Shown in pieces: positions 29,791 through 43,200 of a stretch of 64,000 nt of DNA. The position numbers were made by a program, and so were the translations under genes. Position 1 is the stretch's first letter; each line of letters begins with the position of its first letter. Source of the stretch: Nemertoderma westbladi (lineage: Eukaryota; Xenacoelomorpha; Nemertodermatida; Nemertodermatidae); contig JAUCBJ010007443.1 in the NCBI GenBank assembly GCA_032718475.1, positions 1 to 64,000 of the forward strand. Reading direction: 5' to 3'. The notes under the pieces are model-generated. The model was not told the origin of the DNA. It did not search any database and saw only the letters and a program-made list of their open reading frames with translations.

Positions 29791-32700
29791 GAGTTACAGT
29801 GTCGGCCGTGTTCCAATCAGTCCCACAGTACAGTTGGTTGTACACGTACAGGAGTTACAGTGTCGGCCGTGTTCCTATCAGTCCCACAGTACAGTTGGTT
29901 GTACACGTACAGGAGTTACAGTGTCGGCCATGTTCCTATCAGTCCCACAGTACAGTTGGTTGTACACGTACAGGAGTTACAGTGTCGGCCGTGTTCCAAT
30001 CAGTCCCACAGTACAGTTGGTTGTACACGTACAGGAGTTACAGTGTCGGCCATGTTCCTATCAGTCCCACAGTACAGTTGGTTGTACACGTACAGGAGTT
30101 ACAGTGTCGGCCATGTTCCTATCAGTCCCACAGTACAGTTGGTTGTACACGTACAGGAGTTACAGTGTCGGCCATGTTCCTATCAGTCCCACAGTACAGT
30201 TGGTTGTACACGTACAGGAGTTACAGTGTCGGCCGTGTTCCAATCAGTCCCACAGTACAGTTGGTTGTACACGTACAGGAGTTACAGTGTCGGCCATGTT
30301 CCTATCAGTCCCACAGTACAGTTGGTTGTACACGTACAGGAGTTACAGTGTCGGCCGTGTTCCTATCAGTCCCACAGTACAGTTGGTTGTACACGTACAG
30401 GAGTTACAGTGTCGGCCGTGTTCCAATCAGTCCCACAGTACAGTTGGTTGTACACGTACAGGAGTTACAGTGTCGGCCGTGTTCCAATCAGTCCCACAGT
30501 ACAGTTGGTTGTACACGTACAGGAGTTACAGTGTCGGCCGTGTTCCTATCAGTCCCACAGTACAGTTGGTTGTACACGTACAGGAGTTACAGTGTCGGCC
30601 GTGTTCCAATCAGTCCCACAGTACAGTTGGTTGTACACGTACAGGAGTTACAGTGTCGGCCGTGTTCCTATCAGTCCCACAGTACAGTTGGTTGTACACG
30701 TACAGGAGTTACAGTGTCGGCCATGTTCCTATCAGTCCCACAGTACAGTTGGTTGTACACGTACAGGAGTTACAGTGTCGGACATGTTCCAATCAGTCCC
30801 ACAGTACAGTTGGTTGTACACGTACAGGAGTTACAGTGTCGGCCGTGTTCCTATCAGTCCCACAGTACAGTTGGTTGTACACGTACAGGAGTTACAGTGT
30901 CGGCCGTGTTCCAATCAGTCCCACAGTACAGTTGGTTGTACACGTACAGGAGTTACAGTATCGGCCGTGTTCCTATCAGTCCCACAGTACAGTTGGTTGT
31001 ACACGTACAGGAGTTACAGTGTCGGCCGTGTTCCTATCAGTCCCACAGTACAGTTGGTTGTACACGTACAGGAGTTACAGTGTCGGCCGTGTTCCAATCA
31101 GTCCCACAGTACAGTTGGTTGTACACGTACAGGAGTTACAGTGTCGGCCGTGTTCCTATCAGTCCCACAGTACAGTTGGTTGTACACGTACAGGAGTTAC
31201 AGTGTCGGCCGTGTTCCTATCAGTCCCACAGTACAGTTGGTTGTACACGTACAGGAGTTACAGTGTCGGCCGTGTTCCAATCAGTCCCACAGTACAGTTG
31301 GTTGTACACGTACAGGAGTTACAGTGTCGGCCGTGTTCCTATCAGTCCCACAGTACAGTTGGTTGTACACGTACAGGAGTTACAGTGTCGGCCGTGTTCC
31401 TATCAGTCCCACAGTACAGTTGGTTGTACACGTGTACAGGAGTTACAGTGTCGGCAGTGTTCCAATCAGTCCCACAGTACAGTTGGTTGTACACGTACAG
31501 GAGTTACAGTGTCGGCCATGTTCCTATCAGTCCCACAGTACAGTTGGTTGTACACGTACAGGAGTTACAGTGTCGGCCGTGTTCCTATCAGTCCCACAGT
31601 ACAGTTGGTTGTACACGTACAGGAGTTACAGTGTCGGCCGTGTTCCAATCAGTCCCACAGTACAGTTGGTTGTACACGTACAGGAGTTACAGTGTCGGCC
31701 GTGTTCCTATCAGTCCCACAGTACAGTTGGTTGTACACGTACAGGAGTTACAGTGTCGGCCGTGTTCCAATCAGTCCCACAGTACAGTTGGTTGTACACG
31801 TACAGGAGTTACAGTGTCGGCCGTGTTCCTATCAGTCCCACAGTACAGTTGGTTGTACACGTACAGGAGTTACAGTGTCGGCCGTGTTCCAATCAGTCCC
31901 ACAGTACAGTTGGTTGTACACGTACAGGAGTTACAGTGTCGGCCGTGTTCCTATCAGTCCCACAGTACAGTTGGTTGTACACGTACAGGAGTTACAGTGT
32001 CGGCCGTGTTCCTATCAGTCCCACAGTACAGTTGGTTGTACACGTACAGGAGTTACAGTGTCGGCCGTGTTCCTATCAGTCCCACAGTACAGTTGGTTGT
32101 ACACGTACAGGAGTTACAGTGTCGGCCGTGTTCCAATCAGTCCCACAGTACAGTTGGTTGTACACGTACAGGAGTTACAGTGTCGGCCGTGTTCCTATCA
32201 GTCCCACAGTACAGTTGGTTGTACACGTACAGGAGTTACAGTGTCGGCCGTGTTCCTATCAGTCCCACAGTACAGTTGGTTGTACACGTACAGGAGTTAC
32301 AGTGTCGGCCGTGTTCCAATCAGTCCCACAGTACAGTTGGTTGTACACGTACAGGAGTTACAGTGTCGGCCGTGTTCCTATCAGTCCCACAGTACAGTTG
32401 GTTGTACACGTACAGGAGTTACAGTGTCGGCCGTGTTCCTATCAGTCCCACAGTACAGTTGGTTGTACACGTACAGGAGTTACAGTGTCGGCAGTGTTCC
32501 AATCAGTCCCACAGTACAGTTGGTTGTACACGTACAGGAGTTACAGTGTCGGCCATGTTCCTATCAGTCCCACAGTACAGTTGGTTGTACACGTACAGGA
32601 GTTACAGTGTCGGCCGTGTTCCTATCAGTCCCACAGTACAGTTGGTTGTACACGTACAGGAGTTACAGTGTCGGCCGTGTTCCAATCAGTCCCACAGTAC

Positions 32701-33768
32701 AGTTGGTTGTACACGTACAGGAGTTACAGTGTCGGCCGTGTTCCTATCAGTCCCACAGTACAGTTGGTTGTACACGTACAGGAGTTACAGTGTCGGCCGT
32801 GTTCCAATCAGTCCCACAGTACAGTTGGTTGTACACGTACAGGAGTTACAGTGTCGGCCGTGTTCCTATCAGTCCCACAGTACAGTTGGTTGTACACGTA
32901 CAGGAGTTACAGTGTCGGCCGTGTTCCAATCAGTCCCACAGTACAGTTGGTTGTACACGTACAGGAGTTACAGTGTCGGCCGTGTTCCTATCAGTCCCAC
33001 AGTACAGTTGGTTGTACACGTACAGGAGTTACAGTGTCGGCCGTGTTCCTATCAGTCCCACAGTACAGTTGGTTGTACACGTACAGGAGTTACAGTGTCG
33101 GCCGTGTTCCAATCAGTCCCACAGTACAGTTGGTTGTACACGTACAGGAGTTACAGTGTCGGCCGTGTTCCAATCAGTCCCACAGTACAGTTGGTTGTAC
33201 ACGTACAGGAGTTACAGTGTCGGCCGTGTTCCTATCAGTCCCACAGTACAGTTGGTTGTACACGTACAGGAGTTACAGTGTCGGCCGTGTTCCTATCAGT
33301 CCCACAGTACAGTTGGTTGTACACGTACAGGAGTTACAGTGTCGGCCGTGTTCCTATCAGTCCCACAGTACAGTTGGTTGTACACGTACAGGAGTTACAG
33401 TGTCGGCCGTGTTCCTATCAGTCCCACAGTACAGTTGGTTGTACACGTACAGGAGTTACAGTGTCGGCCGTGTTCCTATCAGTCCCACAGTACAGTTGGT
33501 TGTACACGTACAGGAGTTACAGTGTCGCCGTGTTCCATCAGTCCCACAGTACAGTTGGTTGTACACGTACAGGAGTTACAGTGTCGGCCGTGTTCCAATC
33601 AGTCCCACAGTACAGTTGGTTGTACACGTACAGGAGTTACAGTGTCGGCCGTGTTCCTATCAGTCCCACAGTACAGTTGGTTGTACACGTACAGGAGTTA
33701 CAGTGTCGGCCGTGTTCCTATCAGTCCCACAGTACAGTTGGTTGTACACGTACAGGAGTTACAGTGTC

Positions 33769-36700
33769 GGAGTCCCACAGTACAGTTGGTTGTACACGTA
33801 CAGGAGTTACAGTGTCGGCCGTGTTCCAATCAGTCCCACAGTACAGTTGGTTGTACACGTACAGGAGTTACAGTGTCGGCCGTGTTCCTATCAGTCCCAC
33901 AGTACAGTTGGTTGTACACGTACAGGAGTTACAGTGTCGGCCGTGTTCCTATCAGTCCCACAGTACAGTTGGTTGTACACGTACAGGAGTTACAGTGTCG
34001 GCAGTGTTCCAATCAGTCCCACAGTACAGTTGGTTGTACACGTACAGGAGTTACAGTGTCGGAGTCCCACAGTACAGTTGGTTGTACACGTACAGGAGTT
34101 ACAGTGTCGGCCGTGTTCCAATCAGTCCCACAGTACAGTTGGTTGTACACGTACAGGAGTTACAGTGTCGAACATGTTCCAATCAGTCCCACAGTACAGT
34201 TGGTTGTACACGTACAGGAGTTACAGTGTCGACCGTGTTCCAATCAGTCCCACAGTACAGTTGGTTGTACACGTACAGGAGTTACAGTGTCGGCAGTGTT
34301 CCTATCAGTCCCACAGTACAGTTGGTTGTACACGTACAGGAGTTACAGTGCCGGCCGTGTTCCAATCAGTCCCACAGTACAGTTGGTTGTACACGTACAG
34401 GAGTTACAGTGTCGGCCGTGTTCCAATCAGTCCCACAGTACAGTTGGTTGTACACGTACAGGAGTTACAGTGTCGGCCGTGTTCCAATCAGTCCCACAGT
34501 ACAGTTGGTTGTACACGTGTACAGGAGTTACAGTATCGGCAGTGTTCCAATCAGTCCCACAGTACAGTTGGTTGTACACGTACAGGAGTTACAGTGTCGG
34601 CCGTGTTCCAATCAGTCCCACAGTACAGTTGGTTGTACACGTACAGGAGTTACAGTGTCGGCCGTGTTCCAATCAGTCCCACAGTACAGTTGGTTGTACA
34701 CGTACAGGAGTTACAGTGTCGGCCGTGTTCCAATCAGTCCCACAGTACAGTTGGTTGTACACGGTACAGGAGTTACAGTATCGGCAGTGTTCCAATCAGT
34801 CCCACAGTACAGTTGGTTGTACACGTGTACAGGAGTTACAGTGTCGGACATGTTCCTATCAGTCCCACAGTACAGTTGGTTGTACACGTACAGGAGTTAC
34901 AGTGTCGGACATGTTCCTATCCGTCCCACAGTACAGTTGGTTGTACACGTACAGGAGTTACAGTGTCGGCCGTGTTCCTATCAGTCCCACAGTACAGTTG
35001 GTTGTACACGTACAGGAGTTACAGTGCCGGCCGTGTTCCTATCAGTCCCACAGTACAGTTGGTTGTACACGTACAGGAGTTACAGTGTCGGCAGTGTTCC
35101 AATCAGTCCCACAGTACAGTTGGTTGTACACGTACAGGAGTTACAGTGTCGGAGTCCCACAGTACAGTTGGTTGTACACGTACAGGAGTTACAGTGTCGG
35201 CCGTGTTCCTATCAGTCCCACAGTACAGTTGGTTGTACACGTACAGGAGTTACAGTGCCGGCCGTGTTCCAATCAGTCCCACAGTACAGTTGGTTGTACA
35301 CGTACAGGAGTTACAGTGTCGGCCGTGTTCCCATCAGTCCCACAGTACAGTTGGTTGTACACGTACAGGAGTTACAGTGTCGGCCGTGTTCCAATCAGTC
35401 CCACAGTACAGTTGGTTGTACACGTACAGGAGTTACAGTGTCGGCCGTGTTCCCATCAGTCCCACAGTACAGTTGGTTGTACACGTACAGGAGTTACAGT
35501 GTCGGCCGTGTTCCAATCAGTCCCACAGTACAGTTGGTTGTACACGTACAGGAGTTACAGTGTCGGCCGTGTTCCAATCAGTCCCACAGTACAGTTGGTT
35601 GTACACGTACAGGAGTTACAGTGTCGGCCATGTTCCTATCAGTCCCACAGTACAGTTGGTTGTACACGTACAGGAGTTACAGTGTCGGCCGTGTTCCAAT
35701 CAGTCCCACAGTACAGTTGGTTGTACACGTACAGGAGTTACAGTGTCGGCCGTGTTCCTATCAGTCCCACAGTACAGTTGGTTGTACACGTACAGGAGTT
35801 ACAGTGTCGGCCATGTTCCTATCAGTCCCACAGTACAGTTGGTTGTACACGTACAGGAGTTACAGTGCCGGCCGTGTTCCAATCAGTCCCACAGTACAGT
35901 TGGTTGTACACGTACAGGAGTTACAGTGTCGGCCATGTTCCTATCAGTCCCACAGTACAGTTGGTTGTACACGTACAGGAGTTACAGTGTCGGCCATGTT
36001 CCTATCAGTCCCACAGTACAGTTGGTTGTACACGTACAGGAGTTACAGTGTCGGCCGTGTTCCTATCCGTCCCACAGTACAGTTGGTTGTACACGTACAG
36101 GAGTTACAGTGTCGGCCGTGTTCCAATCAGTCCCACAGTACAGTTGGTTGTACACGTACAGGAGTTACAGTGTCGGCCGTGTTCCTATCAGTCCCACAGT
36201 ACAGTTGGTTGTACACGTACAGGAGTTACAGTGTGGGCCATGTTCCTATCAGTCCCACAGTACAGTTGGTTGTACACGTACAGGAGTTACAGTGCCGGCC
36301 GTGTTCCAATCAGTCCCACAGTACAGTTGGTTGTACACGTACAGGAGTTACAGTGTCGGCCATGTTCCTATCAGTCCCACAGTACAGTTGGTTGTACACG
36401 TACAGGAGTTACAGTGTCGGCCGTGTTCCTATCCGTCCCACAGTACAGTTGGTTGTACACGTACAGGAGTTACAGTGCCGGCCGTGTTCCAATCAGTCCC
36501 ACAGTACAGTTGGTTGTACACGTACAGGAGTTACAGTGTCGGCCGTGTTCCAATCAGTCCCACAGTACAGTTGGTTGTACACGTACAGGAGTTACAGTGC
36601 CGGCCGTGTTCCTATCAGTCCCACAGTACAGTTGGTTGTACACGTACAGGAGTTACAGTGTCGGCCGTGTTCCAATCAGTCCCACAGTACAGTTGGTTGT

Positions 36701-37259
36701 ACACGTACAGGAGTTACAGTATCGGCCGTGTTCCTATCAGTCCCACAGTACAGTTGGTTGTACACGTACAGGAGTTACAGTGTCGGCCATGTTCCTATCA
36801 GTCCCACAGTACAGTTGGTTGTACACGTACAGGAGTTACAGTGTCGGACATGTTCCAATCAGTCCCACAGTACAGTTGGTTGTACACGTACAGGAGTTAC
36901 AGTATCGGCCGTGTTCCTATCAGTCCCACAGTACAGTTGGTTGTACACGTACAGGAGTTACAGTGCCGGCCGTGTTCCAATCAGTCCCACAGTACAGTTG
37001 GTTGTACACGTACAGGAGTTACAGTATCGGCCGTGTTCCTATCAGTCCCACAGTACAGTTGGTTGTACACGTACAGGAGTTACAGTGTCGGCCGTGTTCC
37101 TATCAGTCCCACAGTACAGTTGGTTGTACACGTACAGGAGTTACAGTGTCGGCCGTGTTCCAATCAGTCCCACAGTACAGTTGGTTGTACACGTACAGGA
37201 GTTACAGTATCGGCCGTGTTCCTATCAGTCCCACAGTACAGTTGGTTGTACACGTACAG
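33769..37259. repeat. Higher-order satellite block B, copy 2 (about 3.5 kb)
   Basis: Matching markers are the 48-bp units at about 33769, 34061 and 35151, the CCGTCCC unit near 36431, and GTATCGG units at 36721 and 36902. One 63-bp unit of copy 1 is a 62-bp unit here (ACACGGTACAGG near 34761), which accounts for the offset change from 7,470 to 7,469. Similarity fades after about 37260. Confidence 0.85.
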
Positions 37260-40200
37260 GAGTTACAGTGTCGGCCGTGTTCCTATCAGTCCCACAGTAC
37301 AGTTGGTTGTACACGTACAGGAGTTACAGTGTCGGCCGTGTTCCAATCAGTCCCACAGTACAGTTGGTTGTACACGTACAGGAGTTACAGTGTCGGCCGT
37401 GTTCCTATCAGTCCCACAGTACAGTTGGTTGTACACGTACAGGAGTTACAGTGCCGGCCGTGTTCCTATCAGTCCCACAGTACAGTTGGTTGTACACGTG
37501 TACAGGAGTTACAGTATCGGCAGTGTTCCAATCAGTCCCACAGTACAGTTGGTTGTACACGTGTACAGGAGTTACAGTGTCGGACATGTTCCTATCAGTC
37601 CCACAGTACAGTTGGTTGTACACGTACAGGAGTTACAGTGTCGGCCGTGTTCCTATCCGTCCCACAGTACAGTTGGTTGTACACGTACAGGAGTTACAGT
37701 GTCGGCCGTGTTCCAATCAGTCCCACAGTACAGTTGGTTGTACACGTACAGGAGTTACAGTGTCGGCCGTGTTCCTATCAGTCCCACAGTACAGTTGGTT
37801 GTACACGTACAGGAGTTACAGTGTCGGCCGTGTTCCAATCAGTCCCACAGTACAGTTGGTTGTACACGTACAGGAGTTACAGTGTCGGCCGTGTTCCAAT
37901 CAGTCCCACAGTACAGTTGGTTGTACACGTACAGGAGTTACAGTGTCGGCCGTGTTCCTATCAGTCCCACAGTACAGTTGGTTGTACACGTACAGGAGTT
38001 ACAGTGTCGGCCGTGTTCCTATCAGTCCCACAGTACAGTTGGTTGTACACGTACAGGAGTTACAGTGTCGGCCATGTTCCTATCAGTCCCACAGTACAGT
38101 TGGTTGTACACGTACAGGAGTTACAGTGTCGGCCGTGTTCCTATCAGTCCCACAGTACAGTTGGTTGTACACGTACAGGAGTTACAGTGTCGGCCATGTT
38201 CCTATCAGTCCCACAGTACAGTTGGTTGTACACGTACAGGAGTTACAGTGTCGGCCGTGTTCCTATCAGTCCCACAGTACAGTTGGTTGTACACGTACAG
38301 GAGTTACAGTGTCGGCCATGTTCCTATCAGTCCCACAGTACAGTTGGTTGTACACGTACAGGAGTTACAGTGTCGGCCGTGTTCCTATCAGTCCCACAGT
38401 ACAGTTGGTTGTACACGTACAGGAGTTACAGTGTCGGCCGTGTTCCTATCAGTCCCACAGTACAGTTGGTTGTACACGTACAGGAGTTACAGTGTCGGCC
38501 GTGTTCCAATCAGTCCCACAGTACAGTTGGTTGTACACGTACAGGAGTTACAGTGTCGGCCGTGTTCCTATCAGTCCCACAGTACAGTTGGTTGTACACG
38601 TACAGGAGTTACAGTGTCGGCCGTGTTCCAATCAGTCCCACAGTACAGTTGGTTGTACACGTACAGGAGTTACAGTGTCGGCCATGTTCCTATCAGTCCC
38701 ACAGTACAGTTGGTTGTACACGTACAGGAGTTACAGTGTCGGCCGTGTTCCAATCAGTCCCACAGTACAGTTGGTTGTACACGTACAGGAGTTACAGTGT
38801 CGGCCGTGTTCCTATCAGTCCCACAGTACAGTTGGTTGTACACGTACAGGAGTTACAGTGTCGGCCATGTTCCTATCAGTCCCACAGTACAGTTGGTTGT
38901 ACACGTACAGGAGTTACAGTGTCGGCCGTGTTCCAATCAGTCCCACAGTACAGTTGGTTGTACACGTACAGGAGTTACAGTGTCGGCCGTGTTCCTATCA
39001 GTCCCACAGTACAGTTGGTTGTACACGTACAGGAGTTACAGTGTCGGCCGTGTTCCTATCAGTCCCACAGTACAGTTGGTTGTACACGTACAGGAGTTAC
39101 AGTGTCGGCCGTGTTCCTATCAGTCCCACAGTACAGTTGGTTGTACACGTACAGGAGTTACAGTGTCGGCCGTGTTCCAATCAGTCCCACAGTACAGTTG
39201 GTTGTACACGTACAGGAGTTACAGTGTCGGCCGTGTTCCTATCAGTCCCACAGTACAGTTGGTTGTACACGTACAGGAGTTACAGTGTCGGCCATGTTCC
39301 TATCAGTCCCACAGTACAGTTGGTTGTACACGTACAGGAGTTACAGTGTCGGCCGTGTTCCAATCAGTCCCACAGTACAGTTGGTTGTACACGTACAGGA
39401 GTTACAGTGTCGGCCATGTTCCTATCAGTCCCACAGTACAGTTGGTTGTACACGTACAGGAGTTACAGTGTCGGCCGTGTTCCTATCCGTCCCACAGTAC
39501 AGTTGGTTGTACACGTACAGGAGTTACAGTGTCGGCCGTGTTCCAATCAGTCCCACAGTACAGTTGGTTGTACACGTACAGGAGTTACAGTGTCGGCCGT
39601 GTTCCAATCAGTCCCACAGTACAGTTGGTTGTACACGTACAGGAGTTACAGTGTCGGCCGTGTTCCTATCAGTCCCACAGTACAGTTGGTTGTACACGTA
39701 CAGGAGTTACAGTGTCGGCCGTGTTCCAATCAGTCCCACAGTACAGTTGGTTGTACACGTACAGGAGTTACAGTGTCGGCCGTGTTCCTATCAGTCCCAC
39801 AGTACAGTTGGTTGTACACGTACAGGAGTTACAGTGTCGGCCATGTTCCTATCAGTCCCACAGTACAGTTGGTTGTACACGTACAGGAGTTACAGTGTCG
39901 GCCGTGTTCCAATCAGTCCCACAGTACAGTTGGTTGTACACGTACAGGAGTTACAGTGTCGGCCGTGTTCCTATCAGTCCCACAGTACAGTTGGTTGTAC
40001 ACGTACAGGAGTTACAGTGTCGGCCGTGTTCCAATCAGTCCCACAGTACAGTTGGTTGTACACGTACAGGAGTTACAGTATCGGCCGTGTTCCTATCAGT
40101 CCCACAGTACAGTTGGTTGTACACGTACAGGAGTTACAGTGTCGGCCGTGTTCCTATCAGTCCCACAGTACAGTTGGTTGTACACGTACAGGAGTTACAG

Positions 40201-43200
40201 TGTCGGCCGTGTTCCAATCAGTCCCACAGTACAGTTGGTTGTACACGTACAGGAGTTACAGTGTCGGCCGTGTTCCTATCAGTCCCACAGTACAGTTGGT
40301 TGTACACGTACAGGAGTTACAGTGTCGGCCGTGTTCCTATCAGTCCCACAGTACAGTTGGTTGTACACGTACAGGAGTTACAGTATCGGCCGTGTTCCAA
40401 TCAGTCCCACAGTACAGTTGGTTGTACACGTACAGGAGTTACAGTGTCGGCCGTGTTCCTATCAGTCCCACAGTACAGTTGGTTGTACACGTACAGGAGT
40501 TACAGTGTCGGCCGTGTTCCTATCAGTCCCACAGTACAGTTGGTTGTACACGTACAGGAGTTACAGTATCGGCAGTGTTCCTATCAGTCCCACAGTACAG
40601 TTGGTTGTACACGTACAGGAGTTACAGTGTCGGACATGTTCCTATCAGTCCCACAGTACAGTTGGTTGTACACGTACAGGAGTTACAGTGTCGGCCGTGT
40701 TCCTATCCGTCCCACAGTACAGTTGGTTGTACACGTACAGGAGTTACAGTGTCGGCCGTGTTCCAATCAGTCCCACAGTACAGTTGGTTGTACACGTACA
40801 GGAGTTACAGTGTCGGCCGTGTTCCTATCAGTCCCACAGTACAGTTGGTTGTACACGTACAGGAGTTACAGTGTCGGCCGTGTTCCAATCAGTCCCACAG
40901 TACAGTTGGTTGTACACGTACAGGAGTTACAGTGTCGGCCGTGTTCCAATCAGTCCCACAGTAGAGTTGGTTGTACACGTACAGGAGTTACAGTGTCGGC
41001 CGTGTTCCTATCCGTCCCACAGTACAGTGGGTTGTACACGTACAGGAGTTACAGTGTCGGCCGTGTTCCAATCAGTCCCACAGTACAGTTGGTTGTACAC
41101 GTACAGGAGTTAAAGTGTCGGCCATGTTCCTATCAGTCCCACAGTACAGTTGGTTGTACACGTACAGGAGTTACAGTGTCGGCCATGTTCCTATCAGTCC
41201 CACAGTACAGTTGGTTGTACACGTACAGGAGTTACAGTGTCGGCCATGTTCCTATCAGTCCCACAGTACAGTTGGTTGTACACGTACAGGAGTTACAGTG
41301 TCGGCCATGTTCCTATCAGTCCCACAGTACAGTTGGTTGTACACGTACAGGAGTTACAGTGTCGGCCATGTTCCTATCAGTCCCACAGTACAGTTGGTTG
41401 TACACGTACAGGAGTTACAGTATCGAACATGTTCCTATCAGTCCCACAGTACAGTTGGTTGTACACGTACAGGAGTTACAGTGTCGGCCATGTTCCTATC
41501 AGTCCCACAGTACAGTTGGTTGTACACGTACAGGAGTTACAGTATCGAACATGTTCCTATCAGTCCCACAGTACAGTTGGTTGTACACGTACAGGAGTTA
41601 CAGTGTCGGCCATGTTCCTATCAGTCCCACAGTACAGTTGGTTGTACACGTACAGGAGTTACAGTGTCGGCCGTGTTCCAATCAGTCCCACAGTACAGTT
41701 GGTTGTACACGTACAGGAGTTACAGTATCGAACATGTTCCTATCAGTCCCACAGTACAGTTGGTTGTACACGTACAGGAGTTACAGTATCGAACATGTTC
41801 CTATCAGTCCCACAGTACAGTTGGTTGTACACGTACAGGAGTTACAGTGTCGGCCGTGTTCCTATCAGTCCCACAGTACAGTTGGTTGTACACGTGTACA
41901 GGAGTTACAGTATCGAACATGTTCCTATCAGTCCCACAGTACAGTTGGTTGTACACGTACAGGAGTTACAGTGTCGGCCGTGTTCCAATCAGTCCCACAG
42001 TACAGTTGGTTGTACACGTACAGGAGTTACAGTGTCGGCCGTGTTCCAATCAGTCCCACAGTACAGTTGGTTGTACACGTGTACAGGAGTTACAGTATCG
42101 AACATGTTCCTATCAGTCCCACAGTACAGTTGGTTGTACACGTACAGGAGTTACAGTGTCGGCCGTGTTCCTATCAGTCCCACAGTACAGTTGGTTGTAC
42201 GTACACGTACAGGAGTTACAGTATCGGCCGTGTTCCAATCAGTCCCACAGTACAGTTGGTTGTACACGTACAGGAGTTACAGTGTCGGCCGTGTTCCAAT
42301 CAGTCCCACAGTACAGTTGGTTGTACACGTACAGGAGTTACAGTGTCGGCCGTGTTGCAATCAGTCCCACAGTACAGTTGGTTGTACACGTACAGGAGTT
42401 ACAGTGCCGGCCGTGTTCCAATCAGTCCCACAGTACAGTTGGTTGTACACGTACAGGAGTTACAGTGTCGGCCGTGTTCCAATCAGTCCCACAGTACAGT
42501 TGGTTGTACACGTACAGGAGTTACAGTGTCGGCCGTGTTCCTATCAGTCCCACAGTACAGTTGGTTGTACACGTACAGGAGTTACAGTATCGGCCGTGTT
42601 GCAATCAGTCCCACAGTACAGTTGGTTGTACACGTACAGGAGTTACAGTGTCGGCCGTGTTCCTATCAGTCCCACAGTACAGTTGGTTGTACACGTACAG
42701 GAGTTACAGTGTCGGCCGTGTTCCAATCAGTCCCACAGTACAGTTGGTTGTACACGTACAGGAGTTACAGTGCCGGCCGTGTTCCAATCAGTCCCACAGT
42801 ACAGTTGGTTGTACACGTACAGGAGTTACAGTGTCGGCCGTGTTGCAATCAGTCCCACAGTACAGTTGGTTGTACACGTACAGGAGTTACAGTGTCGGCC
42901 GTGTTCCTATCAGTCCCACAGTACAGTTGGTTGTACACGTACAGGAGTTACAGTGTCGGCCGTGTTGCAATCAGTCCCACAGTACAGTTGGTTGTACACG
43001 TACAGGAGTTACAGTGTCGGCCGTGTTGCAATCAGTCCCACAGTACAGTTGGTTGTACACGTACAGGAGTTACAGTGTCGGCCGTGTTGCAATCAGTCCC
43101 ACAGTACAGTTGGTTGTACACGTACAGGAGTTACAGTGTCGGCCGTGTTCCAATCAGTCCCACAGTACAGTTGGTTGTACACGTACAGGAGTTACAGTGT

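Noticed and set aside
29-41113. Open + frame of 13,694 codons, and similarly long frames at 15469-49296, 15408-40964, 41150-49264 and 50677-56505, as a giant repeat protein gene
   Set aside because: They are the stop-free translation of the satellite. All three frames are equally open, starts and ends are set by random point changes or indels, and no signal, unique domain or splice structure is present.
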